64,000 nucleotides of DNA, taken from the NCBI GenBank assembly GCA_015680685.1, contig MNCI01020965.1, positions 104,729-168,728 on the forward strand, read 5' to 3'. This document shows positions 35,714 to 47,646 of this stretch, piece by piece (position 1 is the first letter of the stretch; each line of letters opens with the position of its first letter). Source of the DNA: Gnetum montanum (taxonomy: Eukaryota > Streptophyta > Gnetopsida > Gnetales > Gnetaceae). The notes below the pieces were generated by a model. That model did no database searches. It was not told where the DNA came from and saw nothing but the letters and a program-made list of their open reading frames with translations. The position numbers were made by a program, and so were the translations under genes.

Positions 35714-37490
35714 ATGTCTTCTTCTTCGAACAAAAGCACTTCACCACCTAGGTATCACAAAAGAGACCATCGGTAGTCTAACATGCATAACTGAGAACCA
35801 TCAGTTCCTCAACAGTATCGGGTGATATATACTTATCACGATGAGTATATACCCGATTTTACTTTTATCCTCCATCAGGATGAACAAATGCACTATAGAG
35901 ACCTGCAAGGTAACATAGTGTTACCCCTAGATCGGGTAGTCCCTAACATGCTCCTTCGTGCTCTTGCATAGATAGGCATGACAGAATTATATGCTAAATA
36001 TGTTGCAGAAGATTATGACACAAGGGATTACCATCCCATAGAGGCACAACATCTAAGGGACCTACGATAGGAGAGTTATCACACATCATTGAAGGGCAAA
36101 GGACCCCGCAACACTTCACCTGTCATAAGAGAAATTAAGGGTGGTGAACCTATCTCAATAGGTTCTCTACAAAATAATGTTCCTCCTCCTAATGATGGTG
36201 AGGAGGTGGGGTATAAGAACCTACACTCCACGATTCACAACCCTGGTTCTGATGCCCATGAACACCAAGTGTTCACTAAGGGAACAAAAACACATGACAA
36301 GGACGGGCATTCTGATCATCATCACGATTGGGGTCGTAGTCACCAAAGAGAAGGTAAGAAACATCATCATGGCAATGGTTCTCCATATTCTTCCCCTTCA
36401 TCACATCACTTACCCTCTCCTTCCACATCAGGGTGTAGTCACAAAGAGCACAACCATTAGGATAAGGGTAAAGATAAACAAGATAAGAGACCTCGACGAG
36501 AAAGTTGAGAGAGAGGACAAGGGCACTTTAGGGAATCTAGGCATGGAAGAAGGGAAAGTAGGGAACCACGTAGACATCATAGATTCCATGAAAGAAATGA
36601 CAACGCTGAACCCCTACTTGCCACCCAGAGTATGTTAGACATTACAGAGGCCATTAGAATACCTACAAGGCACCAAAAAGACAGTCGGATCAAGAGACTA
36701 GACATGAATAATATCCCACAATTTGAGGGGGGATACAATGCTGATCTGCAGAATCACTTATAGGCATTTCACGATGCCTATGCCTTGTAGAATATTGAAA
36801 ATGAGTGGAAAAAGTTAAAGTTATTCCCAAGGAAACTTGTGAAGGAAGCGGAAAGCTGGTACCAGTCCTTAGAACCCGGAAACCATTAGGAGGTAGAGTA
36901 CGATGTTAGAACTATTCAACGATAAATATCAAACGTACTCCCAAGTGTCCAACTTGCAAAAACTAATCCAAGGATGGAAGTAGGGTAATCATGAACCCTT
37001 GGATGCTACCATGGGCTGATATTATGCATTGCTACATTGTTGCCTGGGCCATGATTACGCACAACGAGATCAACTCCGCCACCTCATAGATGGGCTAGGA
37101 CATGAAACCAGGAGAACCCTTGGGACATATGCCCAAGGGAGATTATCTGAACTTAGGTCTCATGAGATTCATAGATTGTTGGAGCAAGTAGCTAAGGAAT
37201 AAGGAGAGCTACAAAAAAGAGAAAGCATGGAAGAATATAATCGCAATCCTTCCCTCCGAAAGAGGGGAGTAAGATTCTATGAGGAAGAGGATGAGTCACC
37301 ACTCGAGGAGTTGGTGAATAGAAAAACCTTGCCACTTCAAAAGTTAATAACCGAAGTGTTGGCTAAGGTAGATCAAATGTGGGAGTCCTTAGATAGTAGA
37401 TTCGAAACTATTTTGAAAATCATAGAGGAGTGTAAGGAACAAAGTAGTGACCATGATAAGAAAAAGTAGAGAGATTCTGACCATGCACGT
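35714..37490 (+). pseudogene. A3 gag, N-terminal and core region
   Basis: The proposed start is the ATG at 35714 (MSSSSNKSTSP). A long hydrophilic N-terminal region includes an open stretch (36089-36460) rich in His, Ser and Pro. The Gag core at about 36690-37200 holds blocks matching A4 Gag: NIPQFEGGYNADLQNHL, KKLKLFPRKLV, AESWYQSLEP, a CPGHD-like block and GRLSELR. Frameshifts and stops interrupt it. A Glu/Lys-rich stretch (37227-37469) precedes the zinc-knuckle region. It would have formed the capsid. Confidence 0.8.
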
Positions 37491-38517
37491 AACAAGGGTA
37501 AGGGGAAATGACTATCGCCGATGAGGTTGTGGATTCTGACATGGACAATGATAGTGGATGTGAGATTTGCCAATATGACCATCCTAAGGGATGTTTCCTA
37601 ATAATCTCACATCTGCAAGAGTTTGGGGTGTATGCACTCAACCCAAGACTTAACAAATGGCAAGCACCTCGAAGGTTACCTTATCCCCAAGGTAACCCAA
37701 GGCAGTTCCACCAAATGTTAACATATTATCCAAGTGGGGCNGTATGGCTACTACATGCAGTAGCCAGTTTCTCCAAGTGACTCTATGGGTCACGCAACTC
37801 CACAACGTCACTACCAAGTTTGGGAGTATTTTAGGACTCTTTCTCCTCTGGGAGACACATCACAGGCATACCATCCTCTGAATCCATCTGTCACTCATCC
37901 ATCAATAGTTTCACTACCACCCGCTCCAACAATGCAAGGGGAACTCCCCACTCAACCGCAGCAACATAATGCTATGAGAGCTATAAACCTTCAACTAGCT
38001 GCTCGTTTTGACAACCGCAAGAATAGAAGACCTTTCTTTAGAACCAAAAGCCCAAACAAGCTCTCACAACCACAAGCGATTGAGTCTGTGTACTCTCCTC
38101 CAACAATTAAGGCTTCGGAGCTCCCTTCAAAAAAAATAGGGCTTAACATATACGGTTATGTTAACACATCCCATTACCGACTAGATCAAGGTGGGTCACC
38201 TTCCCAGGAAACTTTCTAATCCTAGAAGTCCTTTAATCTACCTCCAAGTCACTGGGTACGAATCACATAGGCTCTTCTGACCTAGGTTCCAGAGTCAACT
38301 TAATTTCATAAGAAATGTATCAAGCCTGGAACCTGCCTCCACTCAAGAAGAGCAATATTCAACTAGAGCTAGCTAACCAGTCCATCACCATTCCATTGGG
38401 ATTGGCAGAGGACATCGTTACCACTGTGTGTCGTTGGTCACACCTAGCTAATTTCCTGGTGATAGAAGTCAACAGCAACAAAGAGGACTTCCCAATTATA
38501 ATGGGAAGGGCATGGCT
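37491..38517 (+). pseudogene. A3 tandem unit 1: zinc knuckle to protease
   Basis: First copy of a roughly 1.03-kb tandem duplication. It contains a Gag zinc knuckle (CEICQYDHPKGC, near 37559), a Pro/Gln-rich Gag tail (37785-38219), and a protease with a damaged active site (DLGSRVNLIS, near 38280, where the partner has DSGSRVNLIS) running to DFPIIMGRAWL. A single N at 37741 falls where the second copy has about 120 extra bases. The unit ends abruptly at ATGGCT before the second copy begins. Confidence 0.82.
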
Positions 38518-38524
38518 ATTACAT

Positions 38525-39960
38525 AACAAGGGTAAGGGGAAAATGACTATCACCGATGAGGTTGTGGATTTTGACACAGACAATGGTGGTGGATGTGAGA
38601 TCTACCAATATGATCATCCTAAGAGATGTTGCCCAATAATCTCACATCTGCAAGAGTCCGAGGTGTATGCACTCAACACAAGACTTAACAAATGACAAAC
38701 ACCCCGGAGGTTACCTTATCCCCAAGGTAACCCAAGGTAGTTCCACCAAATCCAAGTGGAACTCCACCACAACCTATCGGGCAACATCAGCAGTGGCAAC
38801 ACCCACAGTCATGGGGGATGCCACCGCCTAGGCAACAATACCCTTACCGGCAACCAAACCTATATGGCTATTATGTGCAGTAGTTAATTTCTCCAAGTGA
38901 CTCTATGGGTCACACAACCCCACAATGTCACTACCAGGTTTGGGAGTATTTTAGGACTCCTTCTCCTACAAGAGACACTCCACATGCATGCCATCCTCCA
39001 AATCCACCCGCATCTCTTACACCATTAGTTCCAATACAACCAGCTCCAACGATGCAAGAGGAACTCCCCACTCAACCGTAGCAACGTAATGCTATGAGAG
39101 CTGTAAACCTTCAACCCATTGTTGGTTCTGATAACTACACAAAGAGAAGACCTTTATTCAAAACCAAAAGCCCAAAAAAGCTCTCACAACCACAAGCAAT
39201 TGAGTTTATGATCACTCCTCCAACAAATAATGCTTCGAAACTCCCTTCAAGACAACAATAGACCTCAATGCACATGGTTATGTTAACACATACTGTTACC
39301 AACTGGATCAAGGTGGACCACCTTCCCAAGAAATTCTCTGATCCTGGAATCCCCCTAATTTATCTCCAAGTTATTGTGAAAGAACCTCATAAGGCTCTTC
39401 TTGACTCAGGTTCTAGAGTCAACTTAATCTCACGAGAAATGTATAAAGCCTAGAACCTACCTCCACTCAAGAAGAGCAATATTCAACTAGTGCTGGCTGA
39501 CCAGGACATCATTACCACTATGTGTGGTTGGTCATACCTAGCTAATTTCCTAGTGATAGAAGTAAACAGTAATAAAGGGGACTTCCCAATTATAATGGGA
39601 AGGGCGTGGCTGAGTACAATAGATGCATGCCTAGGGATCCACAATCTTTCCTTGGAAATATCTAAGGAAAACATTTATGGAAACATTGAGAAGAAGAAAG
39701 TTCCATGCATCACATATAGTGACTCAGAGGGTGATGACATGGAGGAATGCTCAGCATCTCCTACATGTAACTGGTATGCCCAAGAAACTCAGATACAAAG
39801 GTGCCTATATGTAGCAACCACACAACAAGAGAACNAACTTTCAACCCTTAACCTTAAAAAATCAATTGGTAGAAGTTGGACAGTTCTAAAAAATTCATAT
39901 AGGTGCTCATTATTTTGGATCTCTCCCTTTCAATTCAATCATGGGGAAGATGGTCACCTA
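38525..39960 (+). pseudogene. A3 tandem unit 2: zinc knuckle, protease and end of pol-less ORF
   Basis: Second copy (38525-39611) plus unique sequence. The zinc knuckle has changed (CEIYQYDHPKRC). The retropepsin is better kept: ALLDSGSRVNLISREMYKA (39396-39450), VIEVNSNKGDFPIIMGRAWLSTIDA and a Ser/Glu-rich tail to about 39830. After the N at 39835 the frame passes directly to a short end (GEDGHLC / MVTYADHLRP frames) that also ends the A1 integrase region. RT, RNase H and integrase appear removed by one internal deletion. Confidence 0.8.
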
Positions 39961-41749
39961 TGCTGATCATTTGAGGCCCTCAATTCTTTTTAGGTTTTTT
40001 TTTGTTTTGCACTTTTTTTTTATTTTAAAAATTTCTTTAACTTTTCTTGTTTTTGTTTTACAATATTTTTTATACTTTTTCTTTTATTTTTATGTGTGTA
40101 ATCTTCATTTTGTTAAGTTTGTCACCTAATAAGTGCTCTTAATGATGGTATGAACTATTTTCTATTGATTGCTAATGTTTGGTTTTTACCTTTAAGATTA
40201 TGATGTTGATACTAAGGTATGGTTCTTTTGATATAGCAAGCAATGCGTTCACTTCACCTATACATCCATAAATTTCTATGGTCTCTCTTGGCTTGGAACT
40301 ATACAATCCCCTTCTCCAAAATAATAAGAACTATAATGAATCGGTGACTGGACATTTCTCAAACTAAGGAATGACTTAAGGATTGAAAAGGCTATGACTT
40401 CAAGGGAACTTAATGCATTTTTTTTGGCCATTCTTTTAGGTGCTTGGATGTTTTCTTTTTGAGTTTTCTTACCATTTCGACACTACTCCATTATCGGGAA
40501 GCTGAGTTAATAAAAATAACAAAGTCTTTGCATGGTGTGGTTCTCACGTATAAACACAAAAAAAAACAGAGAGAATTCAAAGAACACCCCTTAGAAGAAA
40601 TAATCATTTGGGCTACAAGCACTGGTTATGGAACTAAAATAAACATGTTCCCTCTAACTAAGGCCCTTCTCGCTTCCCATTCTCTCATCTTTTGCTTCGC
40701 TGGAATGTTGGTGACTCTTTGGGGAATGCATTCTTGTTACTTCAAGTGGATGGGTCGGCCGAATGTATTAATGTGAAGTCACTAGATGTGGTTTGTTGAG
40801 GCCATACTTGGAATGGGATCTGCTAAATCACATTAACCATGAACTACACAAGGGGTTGTACACTACCTTGTTCTTGGGATTCCATTCCATTCTCTTCTCT
40901 CCATCCTTCTCTCCATTGTTCACCTCATTGCCGGTTGTATCAGTAGTCCATATTTTGGGTGATGCATCGTTTTCTTTTTGGTAAATTATTGTGGTTAAGA
41001 CTTTAACTCTTGTTTCTAAATGACATTCCTAGATCCTATGGATGCTTCAAATGTGGGATTGTTAGGGCATTAAGGGCATGAGCCTACTTTGGGGAGGACC
41101 CACTGGCATTCCTATTTGGTGCACCAGTTAAATTCTTTTCCTTAAACATTTTTGCAATCAACTTTATTTGTTCATTTCCATCTTGACATCCATTTTATCG
41201 ATGTTATAGTTGTCTCTTTTTCTCCATCCTCCTTATTATTTTTTCTTTCTCCATTCTATCACTACCAAAGGTTTACTCTTAGTCATGGGGGTCCTGACCC
41301 AATTTTTTTGACTTTCTCCTAACCCCTACACCTTCAGTAGTCATCATTATTATATCTCCAGACCCGTATCAGCCATATCACAACTCAGCCAATGGACCTT
41401 TCACCAAAGCAAGGTATCAACTACATTGTGATTCATTTACCATTGTTAATATAAAGACTATGTTGTGTGTGCAGATGGTAATCATGCAACAACGGATTAG
41501 ATCTGGAGAGAACACATGGAATGGATCTGTGTTGAAGCAGCTATGCAAGGAATGAGATGGATGGCATGCTTACTGATAGAAAGTGAAAGGCACAATCTTT
41601 GCATTGGCAACAACAACCTTCTTTTCTCTTCTCTCTTCTCTCTCAACTGCCAAATACAACGTGATGTCAAATGTATAAGGTGTTCACTATTGCTGTTTTC
41701 GTGAACACTAGTTTTTTCATGTTCTGTAATGATGATCCATTCACATATC
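39961..41749 (+). other. A3 3' interior, left of T1
   Basis: No gene is supported. About 40600-41110 is the inverted (that is, same-sense) counterpart of the conserved spacer in A4 (52690-53330): the block ending GGGGAGGACCCACT near 41090 mirrors 52730. The 3' ORF seen in A1, A2 and A4 is absent. The short open frames at 40444-40776 and 41516-41704 have no counterpart domain. Confidence 0.6.
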
Positions 41750-42663
41750 TATAATGACAGAAAACGTTGGTGGCTAGAAACATTGCAAGGTTTTAGGGCG
41801 TACAGCCTAACCCAAGATCCGGGCAAGGGTCATGCTGTATGAAACGGAAATGGGATGCCCTGAACGATCTGGTCGATCAGACAAGGACTTAATCAGTGTA
41901 CAATAACCCTTTTGCAAACAATAAAATAAAACACAATGTGCACAGTAGTATAAATGTGCTAAAGTGCGTAACAGGGCAGTGAACATGATTTAATGCTTAA
42001 CAATGCCAAATAAATGCTGTGATCAGCCAAAAAGAGAGTTTGAATAGAAAGATACACTGCCCTGAAAAAAGGGTACAGGTATACAAAGTGTAAAATAGGC
42101 ATAGTAGAAGCGGAATCACAGCCTCAATGGTGTCGAGCTATGAAATCTAGTGCTTACTATGATAAATTGTGCCTCCTAGGTCAATGGTCACAGTATACCA
42201 TGTGATGTACTTGTGCTTCTCTATCGGTGTGGCGTGCTTTAGGTCTTTTTCACCCACAGAGCTAAGTGCCAAAATGCTCAAATGCCAATTGCTTTTTACC
42301 GGTCAAGAAATTGAAGCCTTCCCCCCTTCTCCTTTTCCTCCTCTTTTTCAAAAAAGAGGGTACAAAGGTATTTATAGAGCTAGGGTTAACCCAAAATGTG
42401 GATTAGGTGGCACATGGCACTGTGGTAGGTAAGAACATGTAACAACACATAATAGCATGTAACAGTGCGTAACATGGTGCTACACTATGCTACGCTACAC
42501 CGTAGCAAGTTGCTACGCTACACTATGCTATGCAGTGAAACAAGTTGCTACGCTACACAGTAGTAAGTCGCTATGCTACGCAGCATAGCAACACGTAACA
42601 GTGTGTAACACTTAGCCATATTTGTAATCACGATTTCAAGACTCGAAATTTCATGGTGTTTCA
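41750..42663 (-). repeat. T1 left LTR (3' LTR)
   Basis: It aligns with 47945-48877. A TATA box (CTCTATAAATACC in the minus sense) lies at about 42368-42380, and upstream of it in U3 are many GCTACGCTAC/GTAGCAA units (42430-42610). The polypurine tract AAAGAGGGGCCAT adjoins its outer start in the minus sense. Confidence 0.92.
42430..42613. repeat. T1 U3 short repeats (GCTACGCTAC, GTAACA, GTAGCAA)
   Basis: A cluster of imperfect 10-mers that pair with each other as short inverted repeats, flanked by GTAACA/GTGTAACA units. The right LTR has a longer version at about 48600-48830. The unit number differs between the two LTRs, so the cluster has changed since insertion. Confidence 0.8.
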
Positions 42664-42677
42664 ATGGCCCCTCTTTG

Positions 42678-44410
42678 TTGACGTCTGAAGGAGTGGCCTA
42701 AGAGACATCGACAAAGAATTACAAAACACCACAGTAGACATATCACCAACATAATTTTTTAGCACAAGACCGAATGTCATTTTACCATGCTCAAGAGTGT
42801 TATGGAAATAAGGTTATTGTAAGGGACAAGGGGTATAGGCAATGCTAGGAAGATGAAATTTGAATGATGGGAACGAAATGCAAACAGTGGATCATGATGT
42901 AAGATGCAAATTCTACATGGTTGATGGTGACCATGGCATGAAGTAGCTTGCCCCTGAAATGTTAACCTTTCATCAAAGTACTTATAAGAGGGTCAAATTT
43001 TATCCAGCGTTGTTGCTTTTTTTTTTGTGAGGCAAACCTTCTTTGGGTTCAACTTACTACTGAATGTTAGCTACAAGTTGGCCATCAAGAAGATGGGCTT
43101 TTTTCCCAAGGATGATTGATGTTACATCCACCTAAGCTTTGACTATGCAATAGAGGTGCCCCATAGGATGAATTGTGTTACATCAACCATGGGTTCAATG
43201 ATTGATATGAAGAGGATGCCATGTATGTCACAATGCATATGCATCAGAGGAGTGTGAAATCATAAGTATCAAGAGTATGAGAGGGTATTGGGACGAATGA
43301 ATGGATGTGCATAGACTGTAATAGGGATGAGAGAGATGTACACTCTTGAGTGGCTCCACTAGTCTAGTCATGCACATCAAAGCAACGTGATAACTTGCTG
43401 CTGCAATGAGATGCACCTTTGTACGACTACCCCCAAAGCTTCATCCTACAAACACAACTCAAAGAGGACAAGAAAACAAAAAAACATGAAATGCAAGTGC
43501 AAATGCTAGATGTGAAGGTGTTGCAAGTGCAAAACTGTGAATATACCACAGGTGCAAAACTATGAAGATGCTGCAAATGTGTAAAATGCTATGCCAGTCA
43601 CAAGTGCTTAGAAAACTAGTGAAGGTGCCAGGGCGATGATGTTGCAAGTGTTCTAAATGCCATACTAATGGCAAGTGCTATAAAATAATCACCAGAATGG
43701 ATAGTAGATATTGTGCTAGTTTAACGTCGTGACCCAAGGATGAGCTGTTGTGCCAGTTTAACGTCGTGACCCAAGGACGAGTTGTTGTGCTAGTTTAACG
43801 TCATGACCCAAGGATGAGCTATTGTGCCAGTTTAAAATCATGACCCAAGGACAAGTTGTGCCAGTTTATAGTCATAATGGACTATCTGTGCCAGTTATAG
43901 TCATAGCGGACTAGTTCTTACCTTGCTTGTATAAGGTGCGATGCTACACACGTAGTCATGCTGTGTCTGCAAAATATTGCAAAAATCAACTAAAAAGAAA
44001 ATAACATTGAGCAGCATCTGTTGCAAAAAAACTTAAAATGTATGAATGAAAGGAAAGCAATGCAAAAAGTGATAGTTTTAGGCCGTTCTGGGCCATAGGC
44101 TAGTTTAAGGCCTTTTCGGGCCATGTGTTTTTGTAGTTTTATGTTTTCTAAATGCAATGTGTAAACTAAGTTGATGAATGTATAAACAAAGCAAAATGTG
44201 TGATCTAAGTAAGCAAGCAAATTGTAAATGCATATGCTAGTGCAATGTAAGCAAAAATCAAAAATGCATGACAAGTGGAGGAAAAGGGTAGGCAGGCACC
44301 CGCATTGTTGGCTAAGGGAAAGGCTTGGTCATGTAGTTGCTTCCTAACTAGGCATGGATTAGGGAGCGTGTAAGGCTTAGAATCATCTGGGAGGCTATTG
44401 GATTCAACCA
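42678..44410 (-). other. T1 3' non-coding interior
   Basis: No RT, RNase H or integrase motif is visible. It holds the 37-bp tandem array (43713-43919, separate entry) and several short related GCAAGTGC/GCAAATGCTA units at about 43490-43680. The minus-strand open frames at 43990-44274 and 43459-43674 are low-complexity and not supported as genes. Confidence 0.6.
43713..43919. repeat. 37-bp tandem repeat array in the T1 3' region
   Basis: Three good units start at 43713, 43750 and 43787 (consensus opening GTGCCAGTTTAACGTCGTGA, continuing CCCAAGGA.GAG.TGTT). A fourth starts at 43824, and two shortened variants reach about 43919. Single copies of the same motif occur at about 45527-45560 and 46970-47000, inside the gag-protease coding part. 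Confidence 0.9.
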
Positions 44411-45121
44411 CTCATTTGGGTGTGTTAGCCTTAGCCACTACATTGATTGTTATCGGTGACAAACCAAGAAACTCTTCTTCTAAAACCTGCACCATGTCTA
44501 TGTCGTGAATAGTTGAAGAGGTGGCATTATCACCATGGATGATAACTTGATCACCTTCATATGGAAAGTGGATTTCTTGGTGGATGGGAGAGGAGATGGC
44601 CCTTAGTTGGGCTAGCCAAGGCCTGCCTAGAATCATGTTGAAACCTATCATCTCCTCTATGATAGTGAAATCTGCACTAGTGGAGAATTTCTATCCTGCC
44701 ACAAAGGCTAAGTTGATTGTACCCCTAACCATGACACATGATCCATTGAAGGATTTTAGACATGTGATTTTGTTTGGCCTGATTTCATCTGCCAAGCCTT
44801 GTTTGTCGATGATAGAGTACAATACTATGTTTGTTGCTGCTCCATCATTGACATGTACCCTGCGAATGGTACACTGTCCAACATGAATGCTAATGGATAG
44901 TGGAGCTATAGTAACCTCCCTCATTTAGGGTTGACTTTGACTACATTATTGTGGAACACTAGAGATGTTGGACTCGATTCTTGTAGTGTAGGGGGTAGCA
45001 TTCTTGCACGTATGGATGCCTCATCTGCAGGGATGTCCTCCGTAATAGGAATGGAGGCCACGATCTTGGTCAATGCTTGGCAATGAGCAAATGAAGTCAT
45101 GACTAGGTCATACAAGCTCAA
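44411..45121 (-). pseudogene. T1 retropepsin
   Basis: On the minus strand, TIRRVHVNDGAATNIVLYSI (about 44815-44875) matches the Tat-type protease active-site region, in which V-D-x-G is usual. Here the segment reads NDGAATN. SVMV-type strand residues and GFNMILGRPWLAQL (about 44610-44650) follow, the family's C-terminal hallmark. The C-terminal 60 residues are acidic. Stops at 44921, 44691 and 44652-44690 break the frame. It would mature the Gag precursor in trans or in cis. Confidence 0.8.
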
Positions 45122-45154
45122 CGTTGTGTTCTTTTACTTGAGCATTTCCTTCAC

Positions 45155-46108
45155 CTAGGTTAGTGCAACTGCAAAGTCCTTGTCATTGGCTATTTTGTTG
45201 GCTTTGACTTCCTCCATGTGACTTGAGAGACAGATCTCTCCTGGAGGGAACTTAGGCTTGGTTTTCTTGGCTTGTGTGGGGGTAGGGGCCCTAGTGTTCA
45301 ATTGTTGTCTACTGGTTGTGTCCTTTGCTTTAGCCATGAGAGTTGCGAGGTGCTCGTTTGTCCTCTTGCGTTGCCATTTGGTGGGTCTACCTGGGTTGCT
45401 AGTGGGGTCAAACCTTGAAAGAGGATGGATTGAGATGTTGCCCACTATTGGGCTTTGGGTAGGTGAGGGGTCATCACGTTGTGGCACTCTTATGACAAAT
45501 CGTGATTTAGGTGTTGTTTTTGTGTCATGTCAGTTTAACGTCTTAGCGGATGATGGCTGTGGAACTTTGACCACAAATGATGCTATGGGTGCTCGAGGTG
45601 GCACTTTGATAACAAAGGGACGCCTCTTGCTTATGGAGGTGGAGGGGACCTTTGCCTTGCTAAGAGGCACACGGATCACAAAAGGTTGTTGCACAAGTTT
45701 GGGCTTGCCACCTATGCTAATGGAATTTATGACATAGGAGGCATCATCTGTGTTAGATTGACTCACCATGTTAGGCACCAGTTGGCCATGTTCTATCATT
45801 CTCTGCAGGTCATCATGCAAAGCACAATAGTTGTCTGTGTTGTGACCAGCCAATTGGTGGTAATGATAGTATTGGTCCAACTTGAAGTGTTGTGGCACTG
45901 GGGGCTCATTCGGCACTACTAAAGCAGGGTTCCTTAGTAGTTCGTAGCACCTATCGTGTCTTTGGCAGGTAATTGCCGATACATGTTTGTGTTGGATTTG
46001 CCCAACTTTCAAGAGTTTCTCTAGTAGTTCATAGGCTTGCACCAGCAGTGTTGTATACTTTGAGTGATCCTTGAGTTGAAAGTTAGATCTTGGGGTAGCC
46101 CCTATCAC
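45155..46108 (-). pseudogene. T1 Gag C-terminus with zinc motif and FVI-VP repeats
   Basis: Two open stretches (45530-46108 and 45155-45487). The first has YYHYHQLAGHNTDNYCALHD, matching the Tat-lineage pattern C..H...GH....C..L, with the first cysteine changed to Tyr. It is followed by four copies of a short FVI[RK]VP peptide (about 45470-45700). The second is Lys/Thr/Pro-rich and links to the protease. A frameshift separates it from the Gag core at 46105-47631. Confidence 0.75.
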
Positions 46109-47631
46109 TGTAGGTGAGTTGGTGCTAGAATTGGCAATTTTGTTAGTTGGGCCTTGGGCTGCTTAGCTGTTGGGCCCCAGTTGGTTATTTTTATGCTTGT
46201 GGCTACATTCTTGCAAGCGTGTTGGTTTCTGTAGGCCACATAGGCTGGATAATTGCTAGCTTGTGTTGTGTCCTCTATGCTTTTTGCTTGGGCAAAGGCT
46301 TGGCTAAGAGAATTTGAGGCTAGATAATACATTTTGGACTTAATAAATTCATTTATTGCACCTTTAAAGATGGCCAATAGATGCGCTTCTACTAGGGGTT
46401 CATGCATTTCACTCAATGTAGCATTCCAACATTGGAGGAATTTTGGCATGGGCTCTAGAGGCCCTTGTTTAACTTGCATCAACTAGTCAAGGGTTGCTTA
46501 AGGCTTTAGGTTGTACCTAAAGCATGTCACAAACTTGGTTATGAGATCCTCCAAAGAGGAGATTGAGGCCTTGGGTAGTGCATGATACCAGTCCAAGGCC
46601 TTGCCAGTGAGTGACACGGGGAACACGCGCATGATAGTGTGTGGCCAAGCTTGAAGGAGTAGGCATTCAGATCGAAATGTGACCAAGTGTGCACTGGGGT
46701 CCCCTTCACCGTTGTACTTGGTAAATTGAGGTAGTTGGGCCCTAGTTGGGAGAGTTAGAGGTGGTACCGTAGGACTTATGGGATCATCTTGGTAGAAGTC
46801 CACCACCTTAATGGTGTCAAATGAGGTAGCCTTAAGTTGGTTAATCTCCTCCATCAAGCTTTGTATCAACCAGAAGGCCTGATCCAAGCTTGGGGATGTG
46901 CTAGCTAGTTGCATTGGCTGGACTTGGGTTGGTAGCATAGCATAGGGCAGAATTGTTGATTGTGGAGTTTTCCAGTTTAACTTCATAATGGATGATTGCT
47001 GATGTAATGGCTGAGCGATGGGTGTGGTGATTGGAGTGGGCCACACATGGGTGGATTTGACAGACACCGCAGACACCGATGAGACAGGTGGGATGTAGGA
47101 TGCCTGAGTTGTTTGGAGCTGGGAGGTGACCCCTGCATGAGCATGGTGCTGGTAAAATGCATTAGTTGCTTCCGAGGAAGGCTGAATTGGCATGGTCACT
47201 ATCTTGGATGGGATGGATGGGCCAAACCGAGGAGGAGCTATACTAGGGAGTGGTTTTTGGAAGGTGGTGTGGAGGTGGTTCTCATGTTCGAAGCAGGCCT
47301 CGAACTCATCTTCCTCCCTCTGTGAGGCTTCCTCATAGGTTGTCCCTGAATCATGCCTATTTGCATAAATGAGTTGGGACAACAACTAGTGGTAGAACTC
47401 CATGAGTGGGATTATGTTAAATAAGGAAGGGTTATACTCCCATCCATTCCGATGGACTTGTTTGTAGTCCTGTTTTGCTTCTAAATCAAGGTAATCCACT
47501 GGTAGTTCTACTTGGATTTTTGTACAAACGAAATTATATTGTTCGTGGCTTAATGTGGCATGCTTTGGCTGGATTATGGTATCAAATATGTTAGACACCA
47601 ATGTTGAAGGTTGACCTGGATTCATATTCAC
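46105..47631 (-). pseudogene. T1 gag, N-terminus and core
   Basis: It starts at the ATG at 47631 (MNMNPGQPSTLVSN). Three consecutive segments share one frame, interrupted by stops at 47386-47388 and in 46483-46500. The core at about 46500-46740 has LPQFTKYNGEGDPSAHLVTF, then RVFPVSLTGKALDWYHALP and LEDLITKFV, continuing in 46105-46482 with LMQVKQGPLEPMPKFLQCWN. These are the standard retrotransposon Gag blocks of the Tat branch. The N-terminal 290 residues are Pro/Gln/Ser-rich. Only a few stops separate it from an open frame. Confidence 0.85.
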
Positions 47632-47646
47632 AAATCAGGTTGTGAG

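Noticed and set aside
40444-40776. Plus-strand 110-residue frame in the A3 3' region
   Set aside because: No similarity to the 3' ORF or to any family I recognise, and the corresponding region of A2 and A4 is not open in this sense.
43713-43919. CRISPR-like regular repeats
   Set aside because: Contiguous 37-bp minisatellite units without spacers.
45258-45737. Plus-strand 159-residue frame
   Set aside because: Antisense shadow of the T1 Gag C-terminus, whose minus-strand frame has a recognisable zinc motif.
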